Shown here: positions 8,190 to 17,336 of the stretch, piece after piece
Position numbering within the stretch: position 1 is the first letter of the stretch
How the letters are laid out: each line of letters starts with the position of its first letter
DNA from: Pseudanabaena sp. Chao 1811
GTDB taxonomy: Bacteria; Cyanobacteriota; Cyanobacteriia; Pseudanabaenales; Pseudanabaenaceae
Length of the DNA: 64,000 bases
Reading direction: 5' to 3'
NCBI RefSeq assembly: GCF_027942295.1
Contig: NZ_CP101416.1
Span: 3,458,501-3,522,500, forward strand
Translations under genes and position numbers: made by a program
The notes under the pieces: model-generated
What the model saw: only the letters and a program-made list of their open reading frames with translations
Told to the model about the DNA's origin: nothing
Databases searched by the model: none

Positions 8190-10115
8190 ATGCGGTTAAG
8201 TGAAGTTACCCACCCTAACCAGTTACATGGTTTGACGATCTCGCAATTGGAATCTATCGCAAAGGAAATTCGGCAAAAACATTTAGAAACGATCGCCGCT
8301 ACAGGCGGACACCTTGGTCCGGGGCTAGGCGTAGTCGAGCTAACCCTAGCTTTATACCAAACCCTTGATTTGGATCGCGACAAGGTGGTGTGGGATGTGG
8401 GGCATCAAGCCTATCCCCATAAATTGATCACAGGACGCTACAAAAATTTCCATACTTTGCGCCAAAAGGATGGGATTGCAGGTTATCTCAACCGTCGCGA
8501 AAGTGAATTTGATCACTTCGGGGCAGGCCACGCATCGACTAGTATTTCGGCGGCTTTGGGTATGGCGATCGCCCGTGATTTGCAAGGTGATAATTATAAA
8601 ACTGTAGCGATTATCGGTGATGGCTCCTTGACAGGTGGCATGGCGCTAGAAGCCATCAACCATGCAGGACATCTTCCCAAAACGAATTTATTAGTTGTCC
8701 TCAATGACAATGAAATGTCGATTTCCCCCAATGTGGGCGCAATTCCTAAGTACCTGAATAAAATGCGCCTCAGCCCACCGATGAAATTCATCACCAACAA
8801 TCTTGAAGGACAAATCCGCAATATTCCCTTTGTGGGCGAACAGATCAGCCCTGAGATTGAAAGAATTAAGGACAATCTCAAGATTGTGACAATGGTACAA
8901 AACAAAGTCGGAGCCGTATTTGAAGAACTTGGCTTTACTTACATTGGTCCCGTCGATGGTCACAATCTCAAGGAACTGATCGATACCTTCAAGATGGCGC
9001 ATACGCTCACAGGTCCCGTGATGGTTCACGTTAGCACCACTAAGGGCAAGGGTTACAGCTATGCAGAAGCTGATCGCGTTGGCTACCATGCTCAAAATTC
9101 CTTTGACCTTGCTACAGGTAAAGCAAAACCCTCGGCTTCCAGTGGCAAACCCAAACCTCCCAGCTATTCCAAGGTTTTTGCGGATACGCTGATTAAACTT
9201 GCTGAGCATGACAAGCGTATCGTTGCCATTACCGCCGCCATGTCGACTGGTACAGGTTTAGACAAATTCCAAGCCGCATTGCCCAATCAGTTTATTGATG
9301 TTGGCATTGCGGAACAACATGCTGTTACTGTAGCCGCAGGTATGGCTTGCGAAGGAATGCGCCCCGTTGCCGCAATTTATTCCACCTTCCTCCAACGCGC
9401 CTACGATCAGATCATCCATGATGTCTGTATCCAGAATTTGCCCGTCTTCTTCTGCCTCGATCGCGCAGGTATTGTCGGAGCCGATGGACCTACGCACCAA
9501 GGAATGTATGACATTTCCTATCTGCGCTGCATTCCCAATATGGTGCTGATGGCTCCCAAGGACGAAGCCGAAATGCAAAGCATGATCGTTACGGGCTTAA
9601 CTCACAATGGGGCGATCGCCATGCGTTATCCTCGCGGTAATGGCGTGGGCGCACCATTGCAAGATGAGGATATCGAGCCATTACCAATCGGCAAGGCGGA
9701 AGTTTTGCGTGAAGGTAAGGATGTACTGCTCCTCGCCTATGGCTCAATGGTTTATCCTTCCTTGCAAGTTGCGGAACTTCTCAATGAGCATGGAGTTAGC
9801 GCCACTGTGGTGAATGCCCGCTTTGCGAAGCCCCTAGATACTGAGCTAATTCTGCCCCTTGCTCAGAAAATCGGTAAGGTAGTCACCCTTGAAGAAGGTT
9901 GCTTGATGGGTGGATTTGGTAGTGCGGTTCTAGAAGCAATGAATGATGCGAATGTATTGGCTCCCGTTTACCGCATCGGGGTTCCCGATATTCTCGTGGA
10001 ACATGCTTCTCCAGAGCAGTCCTTTAATTCTCTTGGTATGTCTAGCGGACAAATTTGCGATCGCATTCTCAATCAGTTTGCCTTTAACAAGCAAACTGCG
10101 GCAAGTGCTAGTTAA
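8190..10115 (+). CDS. dxs: 1-deoxy-D-xylulose-5-phosphate synthase
   Basis: Thiamine-diphosphate enzyme that condenses pyruvate and glyceraldehyde 3-phosphate, the first step of the MEP isoprenoid pathway and the source of carotenoid and chlorophyll side chains. At 641 residues it is full length. Visible landmarks: the N-terminal [20 protein letters not shown], the ThDP-binding [15 protein letters not shown] and [14 protein letters not shown], the transketolase pyrimidine-domain [14 protein letters not shown] with [13 protein letters not shown], and the C-terminal transketolase domain with [15 protein letters not shown]. The ATG at 8190 agrees with family N-termini. A hairpin lies on each side, so it looks monocistronic. 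Confidence 0.96.
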   Translation: MRLSEVTHPNQLHGLTISQLESIAKEIRQKHLETIAATGGHLGPGLGVVELTLALYQTLDLDRDKVVWDVGHQAYPHKLITGRYKNFHTLRQKDGIAGYLNRRESEFDHFGAGHASTSISAALGMAIARDLQGDNYKTVAIIGDGSLTGGMALEAINHAGHLPKTNLLVVLNDNEMSISPNVGAIPKYLNKMRLSPPMKFITNNLEGQIRNIPFVGEQISPEIERIKDNLKIVTMVQNKVGAVFEELGFTYIGPVDGHNLKELIDTFKMAHTLTGPVMVHVSTTKGKGYSYAEADRVGYHAQNSFDLATGKAKPSASSGKPKPPSYSKVFADTLIKLAEHDKRIVAITAAMSTGTGLDKFQAALPNQFIDVGIAEQHAVTVAAGMACEGMRPVAAIYSTFLQRAYDQIIHDVCIQNLPVFFCLDRAGIVGADGPTHQGMYDISYLRCIPNMVLMAPKDEAEMQSMIVTGLTHNGAIAMRYPRGNGVGAPLQDEDIEPLPIGKAEVLREGKDVLLLAYGSMVYPSLQVAELLNEHGVSATVVNARFAKPLDTELILPLAQKIGKVVTLEEGCLMGGFGSAVLEAMNDANVLAPVYRIGVPDILVEHASPEQSFNSLGMSSGQICDRILNQFAFNKQTAASAS

Positions 10116-10148
10116 GTCTACAAAATTTGTCTAGCCAGACTTCGATTG

Positions 10149-10180
10149 TATAGACAAGGAGATTAATCTCCTTGTCTATA
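10149..10180. terminator. Perfect palindrome after dxs
   Basis: A 32-nt perfect palindrome (TATAGACAAGGAGATT and its complement) followed by ATTTTTT, placed between dxs and the next gene. It lacks the GC-NNN-GC apex of the other hairpins. Confidence 0.7.
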
Positions 10181-10211
10181 ATTTTTTATATCAAGGAAAA
10201 GACAATTCATC

Positions 10212-10808
10212 ATGGCTTACAGTGACTTTACATTAGCGCGAGTTAAAGAAGACCTAGGTTTATTGATCAAGGAAGGTGAAAGTTTATTTGCAGAAGTTGA
10301 GCCAGTAACACCATCTGATTATCTTCGCGAAACTTTGAAACGTGCAGAATCCTTTGTAACTTTAGTCAATACTGAGAAAGTACGCTCAGAATTTTTGATC
10401 GCGCCAGTTTTAGGAGAAGTGAGAGCGCAATTGCAACCATCGGTTAGCTTATTTTCTGGAACTGAGTTTAATGTTGATGTCTCGCTCGGATTGCAGGGCT
10501 TTTGTGATTTTATTTTGAGCAAGTCATCGGAACAGATAGACATTACGGCTCCTGTAATTGCGATCGCTGAAGCCAAAAATGAAAGTATTCGCAGTGGTTT
10601 AGGTCAATGTATAGCAGAAATGTTTGCTGCCCAAATCTTTAATCAACGTCATGGGCAACCATGCGATCGCATTTACGGTGCAGTTACCACAGGCAGTTTA
10701 TGGCGCTTTCTGATACTCAAAGATAATATTGCGTATATTGACCAACCTGAATATTTTATCGGTAATGTTGATAAGATTCTTGGTATCTTAATGCTGCCAT
10801 TTGCATAG
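10212..10808 (+). CDS. Hypothetical protein, possible PD-(D/E)XK nuclease fold
   Basis: A 198-residue cytoplasmic protein of a type common in cyanobacteria. The middle contains ITAPVIAIAEAKNESIRSGL: a hydrophobic strand followed by E-x-K, then an amphipathic helix (GQCIAEMFAAQIFNQRHG). This fits the D...ExK core of the PD-(D/E)XK superfamily. No partner methylase is present. It converges with a second protein having the same style of core, with 7 nt between them. Nuclease activity is not established, and a non-catalytic fold member is equally possible. Confidence 0.6.
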   Translation: MAYSDFTLARVKEDLGLLIKEGESLFAEVEPVTPSDYLRETLKRAESFVTLVNTEKVRSEFLIAPVLGEVRAQLQPSVSLFSGTEFNVDVSLGLQGFCDFILSKSSEQIDITAPVIAIAEAKNESIRSGLGQCIAEMFAAQIFNQRHGQPCDRIYGAVTTGSLWRFLILKDNIAYIDQPEYFIGNVDKILGILMLPFA

Positions 10809-10815
10809 ACTTTTT

Positions 10816-11478
10816 CTAAAGAAGACCATTTTGAACTTTGCAAATTGCTTTTAAGACTTGCAATAGTTTTTCAGAAGACTCAGGTTCCATTAAATGCAAC
10901 GATGGTAATGGCTGATAAGTGGAGTAGGAGTCTTGATCAACACTTTGTTGGATATACACAAACTCGTAGTACACACCATTGGTGGTTAAACCCCATACAG
11001 TTTTTTGATTTTCTAAACTTTTATAGGCATAGGTCAAGAGCTGAGGCAATCCTTCCGAAGCGCTGATACTCGTATTCTTCGATTCGATCGCTAAAACCCA
11101 AAAGGCAATGTCATTCATTTTTGGGCGATCTTTATTAACACAGATGAGATCTAATCGTCCCGTAATACTTATATCCTCATCTTCAATATTAATCCGATCT
11201 ATTTCCTGCTCCATCTGCATCTTGATTGGCGCACGATAAAAGCCTGCTAATCTTAACAATGGCAAAATTGATAGTGCCTTGACCATGCCTTCTAAGACTT
11301 TTCCATCTGTCAAATAATTTTCAAAATCATTCCGAATTTGAGTAAGTTCAGCAATCTCAAATTCAGACAATGGTTCTAACTGAAGTAACGATTTAAAAGA
11401 GCTATAGGATAGCTTTTGAAATTTCAGGTAATGATAAACCTGATCTAAAGTCAAGGTGCTGGCGTTAAGGACAGTCAT
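10816..11478 (-). CDS. Hypothetical protein, possible PD-(D/E)XK fold (type I R-like N-domain)
   Basis: A 220-residue protein (ATG at 11478; an upstream TTG at 11490 is less likely). After a helical N-terminus come ITGRLDLICVNKD, IAFWVLAIESKN and SASEGLPQLLTYAYKSL, matching the D-(x)n-ExK-helix arrangement of restriction-endonuclease-like folds. The following VWGLTTNGVYYEFVYIQ resembles sequences after the nuclease core in type I restriction R subunits. It is a stand-alone domain without a helicase, so a classical restriction role is unlikely. The function is unknown. Confidence 0.55.
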   Translation of the reverse strand: MTVLNASTLTLDQVYHYLKFQKLSYSSFKSLLQLEPLSEFEIAELTQIRNDFENYLTDGKVLEGMVKALSILPLLRLAGFYRAPIKMQMEQEIDRINIEDEDISITGRLDLICVNKDRPKMNDIAFWVLAIESKNTSISASEGLPQLLTYAYKSLENQKTVWGLTTNGVYYEFVYIQQSVDQDSYSTYQPLPSLHLMEPESSEKLLQVLKAICKVQNGLL

Positions 11479-11563
11479 TATTTTTGCCAAAATACTTAAT
11501 CTGAATTATATCAATTCAAAACTCAAAATAGAATTAGCAATGCTAATTCGGTAGTGCTAAATA

Positions 11564-11602
11564 GGTAAGGATGGACGGTGCTTCGTGCCGACCATCCTTA
11601 CC
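11564..11602. repeat. Imperfect hairpin, GC-TTC-G apex
   Basis: Arms GGTAAGGATGG/CCATCCTTACC with one A-A mismatch and an inner CGGTGC-TTC-GTGCCG stem. A second small inverted repeat, GAATTAGCA/TGCTAATTC, lies just upstream at 11531-11549. It falls between two minus-strand genes and probably terminates the upstream one. Confidence 0.55.
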
Positions 11603-11646
11603 ACAATAAATTCTTTCCTTTTTAGGACTACCGCTAATTCTTCTAG

Positions 11647-12057
11647 CTACTGTAATGAATTAAGGACAACGTTAGATAATTTTTCAATCTGCATAAATCT
11701 CTGAAGGAACTTGACTAAAATCCCTAAATAATCAATTTCAATCTGCTTAACTTTTAGCCAAATCGCGGTGAGATTAACTGCTAAACAGATAATTCCTAAA
11801 AACATCAAAATAAACGTGGGAGCCATGACTACGCCGACGATGTACCAGCTAATTACATGGGCAATCATGAGTAATGCGTAAATAATCGCACTAGCGCTAA
11901 TTGTGAAAATCTCAACAGGCGATCGCTTCAAGATCGTCAATAAAATTGTTTGTGAGGTGGCGATTAAGTTAGCGGGTACGAGGAATGCACAAATAGCTAC
12001 ACAATGCGATCGCGAAAAATCTCCCACAACACTACTTAAGCAATGCAAATCAAACAT
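11647..12057 (-). CDS. Small membrane protein of unknown function
   Basis: A 136-residue protein with three to four hydrophobic stretches (CVAICAFLVPANLIATS, ISASAIIYALLMIAHVISWYI, VVMAPTFILMFLGIICLAVN) followed by a charged C-terminal helix. I do not recognise the family. The start at 12057 is the first ATG; the opening MFDLHCLSSV lacks a clear ribosome-binding site. Convergent or overlapping alternatives on the other strand look non-coding. Confidence 0.45.
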   Translation of the reverse strand: MFDLHCLSSVVGDFSRSHCVAICAFLVPANLIATSQTILLTILKRSPVEIFTISASAIIYALLMIAHVISWYIVGVVMAPTFILMFLGIICLAVNLTAIWLKVKQIEIDYLGILVKFLQRFMQIEKLSNVVLNSLQ

Positions 12058-12154
12058 TCAATTAATCCTTATCTATTCCCTCAAGGATTTCTCAAAATAT
12101 AGATGAGTGAATCCATTGTTAAAACTGCATATAGCACTGTTCAATCTAGTGAAG

Positions 12155-12197
12155 TATCGGGTTATGTCCCTGCCTTCGGTAGGGACATAACCCGATA
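12155..12197. repeat. Hairpin, 17-bp arms
   Basis: TATCGGGTTATGTCCCT and its complement around GCCTTCGGT. It is free-standing in the 267-nt gap between the membrane protein and the FIST gene. Confidence 0.6.
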
Positions 12198-12244
12198 ACC
12201 TATATACCGTAGCATGGTGATCTCAGCCCATGAGTATTTGTAAC

Positions 12245-12291
12245 TAATCGCAAACAAAAAGAGCGCAAAGCGCTCTTTTTGTTTGCGATTA
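12245..12291. terminator. 22-bp perfect hairpin, AAA triloop
   Basis: The stem runs TAATCGC...GAGCGC, then AAA, then the exact complement ending GCGATTA. It lies 34 nt past the 3' end of the minus-strand FIST gene and is its likely terminator. It has the GC-NNN-GC apex. Confidence 0.75.
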
Positions 12292-12324
12292 CTCAATGAT
12301 TAGATTTGCGTAAGTCCTATTTGA

Positions 12325-13533
12325 TTAGCTTTTAGGTCTGACAATACCAAAGACTGAGGTATAACCATGTAGAAATGTTGTGCCACTGACGGGACCAATT
12401 TCTCCTGAACAGAAAAAGCCACTAAAGGGAACTAATCCAATATGTTTTTGCAATAATTCTGAATCAAAATTGGGCTTGCCATAGAGACGCTCACCACGAC
12501 CCATACAGGAAAACATTAGCGCGGCAGTGGGTGTTACATTAGGAGCCTCTAAACTTAACTGATTCATATAATTGGTCAGTGCTTCTTCTAGATCCTCTGC
12601 TGAGGCTTTCCCATCGCGTAAATGAAGCTGAATTCTCTGACCCGGACGCATCCGATCGCCAACTGCGATCGCTCCAGAACGTGGATCGACACCAATAATA
12701 TTGCGGATTAAGAAATCTCCCTGTGATGGATTTGCCTTAAACTCATTCATTACTACGCCGATGAATAATGAATGCTGAGCCAATTCGCGATCGCTTTGGC
12801 TCAAATCACCAACGGTATCTTGTAGTAAAGATAAGGGTGGCTTACCCTCTAGTCCTAAAATCAAATTCCGCTCACACTCAGAAACTTGCATGATCTTGCC
12901 AATGGGACGACATCCCTGAGCAACTACGGGATCAATTGTCACATCACCCCATAGCGCTACACCAAGCAAGCCTGTGCGGTAAAGCTTATATTTGTGCTGC
13001 TCGTGGAAGCAGAACAAGGCATTAGCTCCCATGCCTCCACTGCTAGCCAAGCCACCGACTTTCACCGCATTGGGATAGGCAAAATCTAGCCCTTGGATTA
13101 AATCGTTAATGGGAAATGAAAAAGGGTCGCCAACTAAGACAAAACTAGGGGCAAGAGATGGTGAGACTTCGGTTAACTTTTCCCAACGATCAGGAGAGCT
13201 ATCTAAGTCAGGTAAATCATTATCATTTAAGTGAAATACTTTAGCTTCAGTATTTGGTAAATGTCCCACTAGCAAGGCGATCGCAGGTTTATCTTCAAAC
13301 TCGCGCCCATTACCGACAATGCCACCCCCCGAACAACCAACTAATTTTTTGATTGGTAATTTATCGGCAAGTAGCGGTAACAAACGTGGATAGTCACTGG
13401 CAAAGGCAGTGGATACAAATAAAAAACCTAAATCAAGCGATTTGTCTCCAAGCGCTATCAATACTTGCTGAGATAGGTCTTGCACCGCAGCTTCCAAAGA
13501 TATTTTTGTCGAAAGACTAGTTACCCACTTCAT
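12325..13533 (-). CDS. FIST domain protein
   Basis: Predicted ligand-sensing protein with FIST_N (about 30-230) and FIST_C (about 230-390) domains, a pair proposed to bind small ligands such as amino acids in signal transduction. Landmarks are LGFLFVSTAFASDYPRLLPLL, LVGCSGGGIVGNGREFED, KVGGLASSGGMGANALF, RTGLLGVALWGDVTIDPVVA, and at the end SCMGRGERLYGKPNFDSELL with VPFSGFFCSGEIGPV. The 402-residue length is normal for the stand-alone form. There is no kinase partner next door. The ATG start at 13533 is clear. Confidence 0.88.
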   Translation of the reverse strand: MKWVTSLSTKISLEAAVQDLSQQVLIALGDKSLDLGFLFVSTAFASDYPRLLPLLADKLPIKKLVGCSGGGIVGNGREFEDKPAIALLVGHLPNTEAKVFHLNDNDLPDLDSSPDRWEKLTEVSPSLAPSFVLVGDPFSFPINDLIQGLDFAYPNAVKVGGLASSGGMGANALFCFHEQHKYKLYRTGLLGVALWGDVTIDPVVAQGCRPIGKIMQVSECERNLILGLEGKPPLSLLQDTVGDLSQSDRELAQHSLFIGVVMNEFKANPSQGDFLIRNIIGVDPRSGAIAVGDRMRPGQRIQLHLRDGKASAEDLEEALTNYMNQLSLEAPNVTPTAALMFSCMGRGERLYGKPNFDSELLQKHIGLVPFSGFFCSGEIGPVSGTTFLHGYTSVFGIVRPKS

Positions 13534-13996
13534 ACACCTAGCCCCAAATCAAGTTCATTTCCAGACATTTCCTTATAAATTGCTCGAAAAGGTTTCCGTA
13601 AAACCGTCTATATCTAGCTTAGTATCTAAGCTTACCTTGCAGTGAGAACATTCCTACATTTCCTACAGCATTGCTGCAATTCTTAGAATTTCGCCCCGAA
13701 TCGACTTTCTGGTAATGTTGACTAATGTGGCGTTTGGTAAACCAAGATTTGGTGAGACGCTGAAACCACAGTAAAATAGCTTCGGTAATACCAAAACACA
13801 AAATGGCGTAGCTATTTTGCGGTTTTAAAACCCTTACTGGGTTTGATTTTAGTTCACGAAAGTGTGACTACACTTTTGTGAATTGGTATAACTGCCCAAA
13901 GGACAAGTTATTAAGTTTAAGTTATATATAGTTTACAAACTTTACAAATACATTTACAGATACATTTATTACAGCTAAATCAACGGAGAAAACTAT
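13534..13996. promoter_or_regulatory. Long leader/promoter region of apcF with TTACA cluster
   Basis: The 463-nt gap holds no convincing gene. In the last 65 nt before apcF, four TTACA pentamers start at 13933, 13942, 13954 and 13969 on the plus strand. Direct TTACA repeats are the half-sites of the cyanobacterial HLR1 element bound by RpaB, but the spacings (9, 12, 15) do not match the canonical spacing exactly. An inverted pair, TTCACGAAAGTG..CACTTTTGTGAA, lies near 13853-13882. Regulation is inferred only from motif resemblance. Confidence 0.4.
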
Positions 13997-14497
13997 ATGC
14001 CACAGGATGCAATCACTAGCCTGATCAGTACATACGATGCTACTGGTAAATATTTTGATCGCGATGCCTTGGATACCCTCAAGTCTTACTTTGCTACAGG
14101 CAATGCTCGTCTATCTGCTTCTGCTGCGATCACCGCTAATGCTGCATCGATTGTCCGCAAGGCTGGCTCACAATTATTTGAAGAAGTCCCCGACCTCATT
14201 CGTCCCGGTGGCAACGCTTATACCACCCGCCGTTTTGCCGCTTGTTTGCGTGACTTGGACTATTACTTGCGCTATGCCTCCTATGCTCTAGTTGCTGGTA
14301 ACAATGATGTTCTCGACGAAAGAGTATTACAAGGTTTACGTGATACCTACAGCTCTCTGGGCGTAGCCATTGGACCTACTGTCCGTGGTATCCAAATCCT
14401 AAAAGAGCTAGTTTTTGATTTAGTAGGTGAAAGTGCTGACTGGCTCGGCGCACCTTTTGAATATATGGCTAGTGAATTGGGCGAAAACAATCTATAG
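13997..14497 (+). CDS. apcF: Allophycocyanin beta-18 subunit (core-membrane linker-associated)
   Basis: Beta-type allophycocyanin variant of the terminal-emitter discs of the phycobilisome core. The globin-like biliprotein sequence has TTRRFAACLRDLDYYLRY, with the phycocyanobilin attachment Cys at residue 83. I call ApcF rather than ApcB from FDRDALDTLKSYFATGNARL, QLFEEVPDLIRPGGNAYTTR, VRGIQILKELV, and the short Glu/Asn-rich tail. It stands alone, with a long TTACA-containing leader and a strong terminator, as apcF genes do outside the apcABC operon. Confidence 0.93.
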   Translation: MPQDAITSLISTYDATGKYFDRDALDTLKSYFATGNARLSASAAITANAASIVRKAGSQLFEEVPDLIRPGGNAYTTRRFAACLRDLDYYLRYASYALVAGNNDVLDERVLQGLRDTYSSLGVAIGPTVRGIQILKELVFDLVGESADWLGAPFEYMASELGENNL

Positions 14498-14538
14498 ATT
14501 TCTCTAAAGTACCTCGGCGCAATTAAATATAAAACCCA

Positions 14539-14577
14539 AAAACCTACGGCGCACGCTGCGCGTGCGCCGTAGGTTTT
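14539..14577. repeat. 18-bp perfect hairpin, TGC triloop
   Basis: AAAACCTACGGCGCACGC, then TGC, then the exact complement, about 40 nt after apcF. It is followed 50 nt later by a second, T-tailed hairpin. Confidence 0.65.
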
Positions 14578-14625
14578 GACTCTGGTTTTTAATTATGCTC
14601 AACTACTTATAGCGATCGCTAGATT

Positions 14626-14658
14626 AAAAAAGGGCTGTGCTTAGCACAGCCCTTTTTT
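14626..14658 (+). terminator. Hairpin terminator, TTA triloop
   Basis: AAAAAAGGGCTGTGC, TTA, then the complement ending in eight T. It is a strong intrinsic terminator for the apcF transcript, upstream of the aldolase gene. Confidence 0.85.
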
Positions 14659-14738
14659 TTGATTTATTTAATCTTCAAAATGATTTAAGATTGTTAATAA
14701 TCGCATAAGCTCGATTTTGTCTAGGAGAGATTTTATAT

Positions 14739-15818
14739 ATGGCTTTAGTACCAATGCGCCTGCTGCTCGATCACGCGGCTGAAAATGGATATGGCATTCC
14801 TGCATTTAACGTCAACAACATGGAGCAGATCCAATCGATCATGCAGGCTGCTAATGAAACCAACAGCCCTGTAATCCTACAAGCATCTCGTGGCGCGCGC
14901 AATTATGCAGGCGAAAATTTCTTACGTCACTTAATTTTGGCTGCTGCCGAAACTTATCCCCATCTACCCATCGTGATGCACCAAGATCACGGTAATGCTC
15001 CTGCAACTTGCTACTCAGCAATCCAAAATGGCTTTACCAGTGTCATGATGGATGGCTCTTTGGAAGCTGACGCTAAGACTCCTGCTAGCTATGAGTACAA
15101 CGTAGCTGTTACCTCTGAAGTTGTTAAAGTCGCCCATGCGTTTGGCGCAAGCGTCGAAGGCGAACTAGGATGTCTAGGCTCCCTCGAAACAGGTAAAGGT
15201 GAAGCTGAAGATGGACATGGTTTTGAAGGTGCTTTGGATCATTCTCAACTTTTAACCGATCCTGAAGAAGCTGCTGACTTCGTAGAGCGTACTCAAGTTG
15301 ACGCTTTAGCAGTTGCGATCGGTACTAGCCACGGTGCTTATAAGTTTACTCGCAAGCCTACTGGCGAAATCTTGGCAATTAGCCGCATCGAAGAAATTCA
15401 CCGTCTCTTGCCTAATACTCACCTCGTCATGCATGGTTCTTCTTCAGTTCCTGAAGATCTACTTGCGATGATCAATGAGTACGGTGGTGCTATTCCTGAA
15501 ACCTATGGTGTACCTGTTGAAGAAATTCAAAAGGGTATTAAGTCTGGTGTTCGTAAGGTTAATATCGATACCGACTGCCGTCTTGCAATCACTGCTGCGG
15601 TTCGTGAAGCTTTGACAAAGAATCCTAAGGAATTCGATCCTCGTCATTTCTTGAAGCCATCGATCAAGTACATGCAAAAGGTATGTGCCGATCGCTATGT
15701 TCAGTTTGAAGCTGCTGGTCAAGCTAGCAAGATCAAGCAAGTTAGCATTTACGACTTCGTTCCTAAGTATGCTAAGGGCGAATTGAAGCAAGTTCGTCGT
15801 CAAGTTGTTGGCGCTTAA
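14739..15818 (+). CDS. fba: Class II fructose-1,6/sedoheptulose-1,7-bisphosphate aldolase
   Basis: Zn-dependent aldolase of the Calvin cycle and glycolysis. The 359-residue protein shows [24 protein letters not shown] (first Zn His region and catalytic Asp), [37 protein letters not shown] and [11 protein letters not shown]. This matches the long CbbA-type class IIB subgroup of photosynthetic bacteria. The ATG at 14739 has TAGGAGAG upstream. A terminator on each side makes it monocistronic. Confidence 0.95.
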   Translation: MALVPMRLLLDHAAENGYGIPAFNVNNMEQIQSIMQAANETNSPVILQASRGARNYAGENFLRHLILAAAETYPHLPIVMHQDHGNAPATCYSAIQNGFTSVMMDGSLEADAKTPASYEYNVAVTSEVVKVAHAFGASVEGELGCLGSLETGKGEAEDGHGFEGALDHSQLLTDPEEAADFVERTQVDALAVAIGTSHGAYKFTRKPTGEILAISRIEEIHRLLPNTHLVMHGSSSVPEDLLAMINEYGGAIPETYGVPVEEIQKGIKSGVRKVNIDTDCRLAITAAVREALTKNPKEFDPRHFLKPSIKYMQKVCADRYVQFEAAGQASKIKQVSIYDFVPKYAKGELKQVRRQVVGA

Positions 15819-15864
15819 TTCCTAAATATCAGCAATAGCTAAACTCTTGCTTGATAATTTATTG

Positions 15865-15893
15865 ACACAAGGGGCGCATTGCGCCCCTTGTGT
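15865..15893 (+). terminator. Hairpin terminator after aldolase, ATT triloop
   Basis: ACACAAGGGGCGC-ATT-GCGCCCCTTGTGT followed by TTT. It is a 13-bp perfect stem about 45 nt past the stop. Confidence 0.85.
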
Positions 15894-15942
15894 TTTAATG
15901 GCATTACGATGATTTGTGTTCAGGTTTCATTAAATTTTGCTC

Positions 15943-16845
15943 ATGAGTACACCTTTATTTTCTGCTGCTAAGCTAAATAAGGCTAATCCCAACCAAAAGC
16001 CAAAGATTTTGGTAGTGGATGATGAGCAAGATAATCTTGATTTGCTATATCGGACTTTTCGTAAAGAATTTGTGGTTTTTCGTGCGGATAGCGGCTTTAA
16101 GGCGCTAGAAATTCTCGCCCAAGAGGGAGAAATGGCGGCGATTATTTCCGATCAACGAATGCCTGAAATGAAGGGTACAGAGTTTCTGCGGCTCACTGTT
16201 TCTGATTTCCCTGATACGATGCGGATTGTGTTGACTGGTTATACAGACATTACCGATCTCATTGATGCCATCAATTCGGGGCAAGTTCACAAATATATTA
16301 CTAAGCCTTGGGAGCCAGACCAACTGAAGTCAGTAGTGGTAGAGGCAACCCAAAATTACGATCTGCTGAAGCAACGTTCTGAGGAGTTGAGCCGATCGCA
16401 GGCTCAGAATGCTCTGTTATCAACAATTGTCAAAATTGCCCAAGAATCTGAACAGCTAGCGGATTGCATGTTGCCCTTAGCAAATGCTTTCCTTCAGAAT
16501 TTTGGTGCAGATGCAGTGATTTTGCAATTAGTGGAGCATGGCTCTTTGATCGACATGCAGGCTATATGCGGTGATTATTCCAGAGATTTGGTGGGCAGCC
16601 CTTTAGTCAAAGAGATACTCGCATCGGGAGAATCACAAGTCTGTCTTGATCAAGCTGAGACTGAACAGTCATGTAAAACTAAGATCGCGATCGCGATTAA
16701 GTTCCGTGGAGAGATTTTGGGCATATTATCTATGGGATGGTTGTGTTCAAATCCTATTAGCTCTAGTAATATTGCTGCAATTCAGCAATGTGTTGATGAA
16801 GTAGCGATCGCTCTTACCTGTATCCGTTTCTATGTCAAACTTTGA
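15943..16845 (+). CDS. Response regulator with REC and GAF-like domains
   Basis: The receiver domain (about 20-140) shows ILVVDDEQDNLDLLYRTF, phospho-acceptor Asp in IISDQRMP, IVLTGYTD and the KPW loop (YITKPWEPDQL). A coiled linker (LKQRSEELSRSQAQNALL) leads to a degenerate GAF-like C-terminal domain with a hydrophobic core and no recognisable ligand residues. This architecture resembles cyanobacterial RpfG/GAF-type regulators but lacks an output enzyme. ATG at 15943 is preferred over an in-frame TTG two codons earlier. Its 3' end overlaps the HD-domain gene by 14 nt, implying co-transcription. Confidence 0.85.
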   Translation: MSTPLFSAAKLNKANPNQKPKILVVDDEQDNLDLLYRTFRKEFVVFRADSGFKALEILAQEGEMAAIISDQRMPEMKGTEFLRLTVSDFPDTMRIVLTGYTDITDLIDAINSGQVHKYITKPWEPDQLKSVVVEATQNYDLLKQRSEELSRSQAQNALLSTIVKIAQESEQLADCMLPLANAFLQNFGADAVILQLVEHGSLIDMQAICGDYSRDLVGSPLVKEILASGESQVCLDQAETEQSCKTKIAIAIKFRGEILGILSMGWLCSNPISSSNIAAIQQCVDEVAIALTCIRFYVKL

Positions 16846-17302
16846 AGCAAATTTAAAAACTACGATTCATCCTGTAGATGAAAAACTTCTTGCTTTAGCG
16901 ATCGCGATCGCTACTAAAGCCCATGATGGTCAATTTGATAAAGCAGGTAAGCCCTATATTTCGCATCCCTTAACGGTGATGGCGCAGATGGACACCCTCG
17001 AAAGTAAGATTGTGGCGGTTTTGCACGATGCGATCGAAGATTCTGATCTGAAGATTACAGACCTAGTACAGCAAGGATTTCCCGACTTTATCGTTAAAGC
17101 GATCGCTGCTATTACTAAGCTAGATGGTGACGCGTATGAAGATTACATTTTGCGGGTAAAGTCTAATGCGATCGCCCGTAAAGTCAAGATTGCTGATGTA
17201 ACTCACAATATGGATATTAGTCGAATTGCTAATCCGACAGAAAAGGATTTTCAGCGTTTAGAGAAATATCAAAAAGTTCTTCAAGAATTAACTACTAACT
17301 AA
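16832..17302 (+). CDS. HD-domain hydrolase, small SpoT/MESH1-like
   Basis: A 156-residue stand-alone HD phosphohydrolase. It has AIATKAHDGQFDKAGKPYISHP, AVLHDAIEDSD (HDxxED metal box), and VKIADVTHNMD (second Asp), the order found in ppGpp-hydrolysing SpoT/MESH1 domains. The synthetase domain is absent, so it could degrade (p)ppGpp or a related nucleotide. The start ATG lies inside the 3' end of the REC-GAF gene, suggesting translational coupling of a regulator with a second-messenger hydrolase. Confidence 0.8.
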   Translation: MSNFEANLKTTIHPVDEKLLALAIAIATKAHDGQFDKAGKPYISHPLTVMAQMDTLESKIVAVLHDAIEDSDLKITDLVQQGFPDFIVKAIAAITKLDGDAYEDYILRVKSNAIARKVKIADVTHNMDISRIANPTEKDFQRLEKYQKVLQELTTN

Positions 17303-17331
17303 AAAAAGATGCGCGAAGCGCATCTTTTTTT
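17301..17331. terminator. Bidirectional terminator, GAA triloop
   Basis: AAAAAAAGATGCGC-GAA-GCGCATCTTTTTTT, a 14-bp stem with A and T runs on the two sides. It sits exactly between convergent genes (stops at 17302 and 17337). Confidence 0.85.
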
Positions 17332-17336
17332 AGTAC

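Noticed and set aside
13619-13801. 60-codon minus-strand frame upstream of apcF
   Set aside because: No ribosome-binding site, no recognisable domain, and it lies in the likely apcF promoter/leader; the composition does not look coding.
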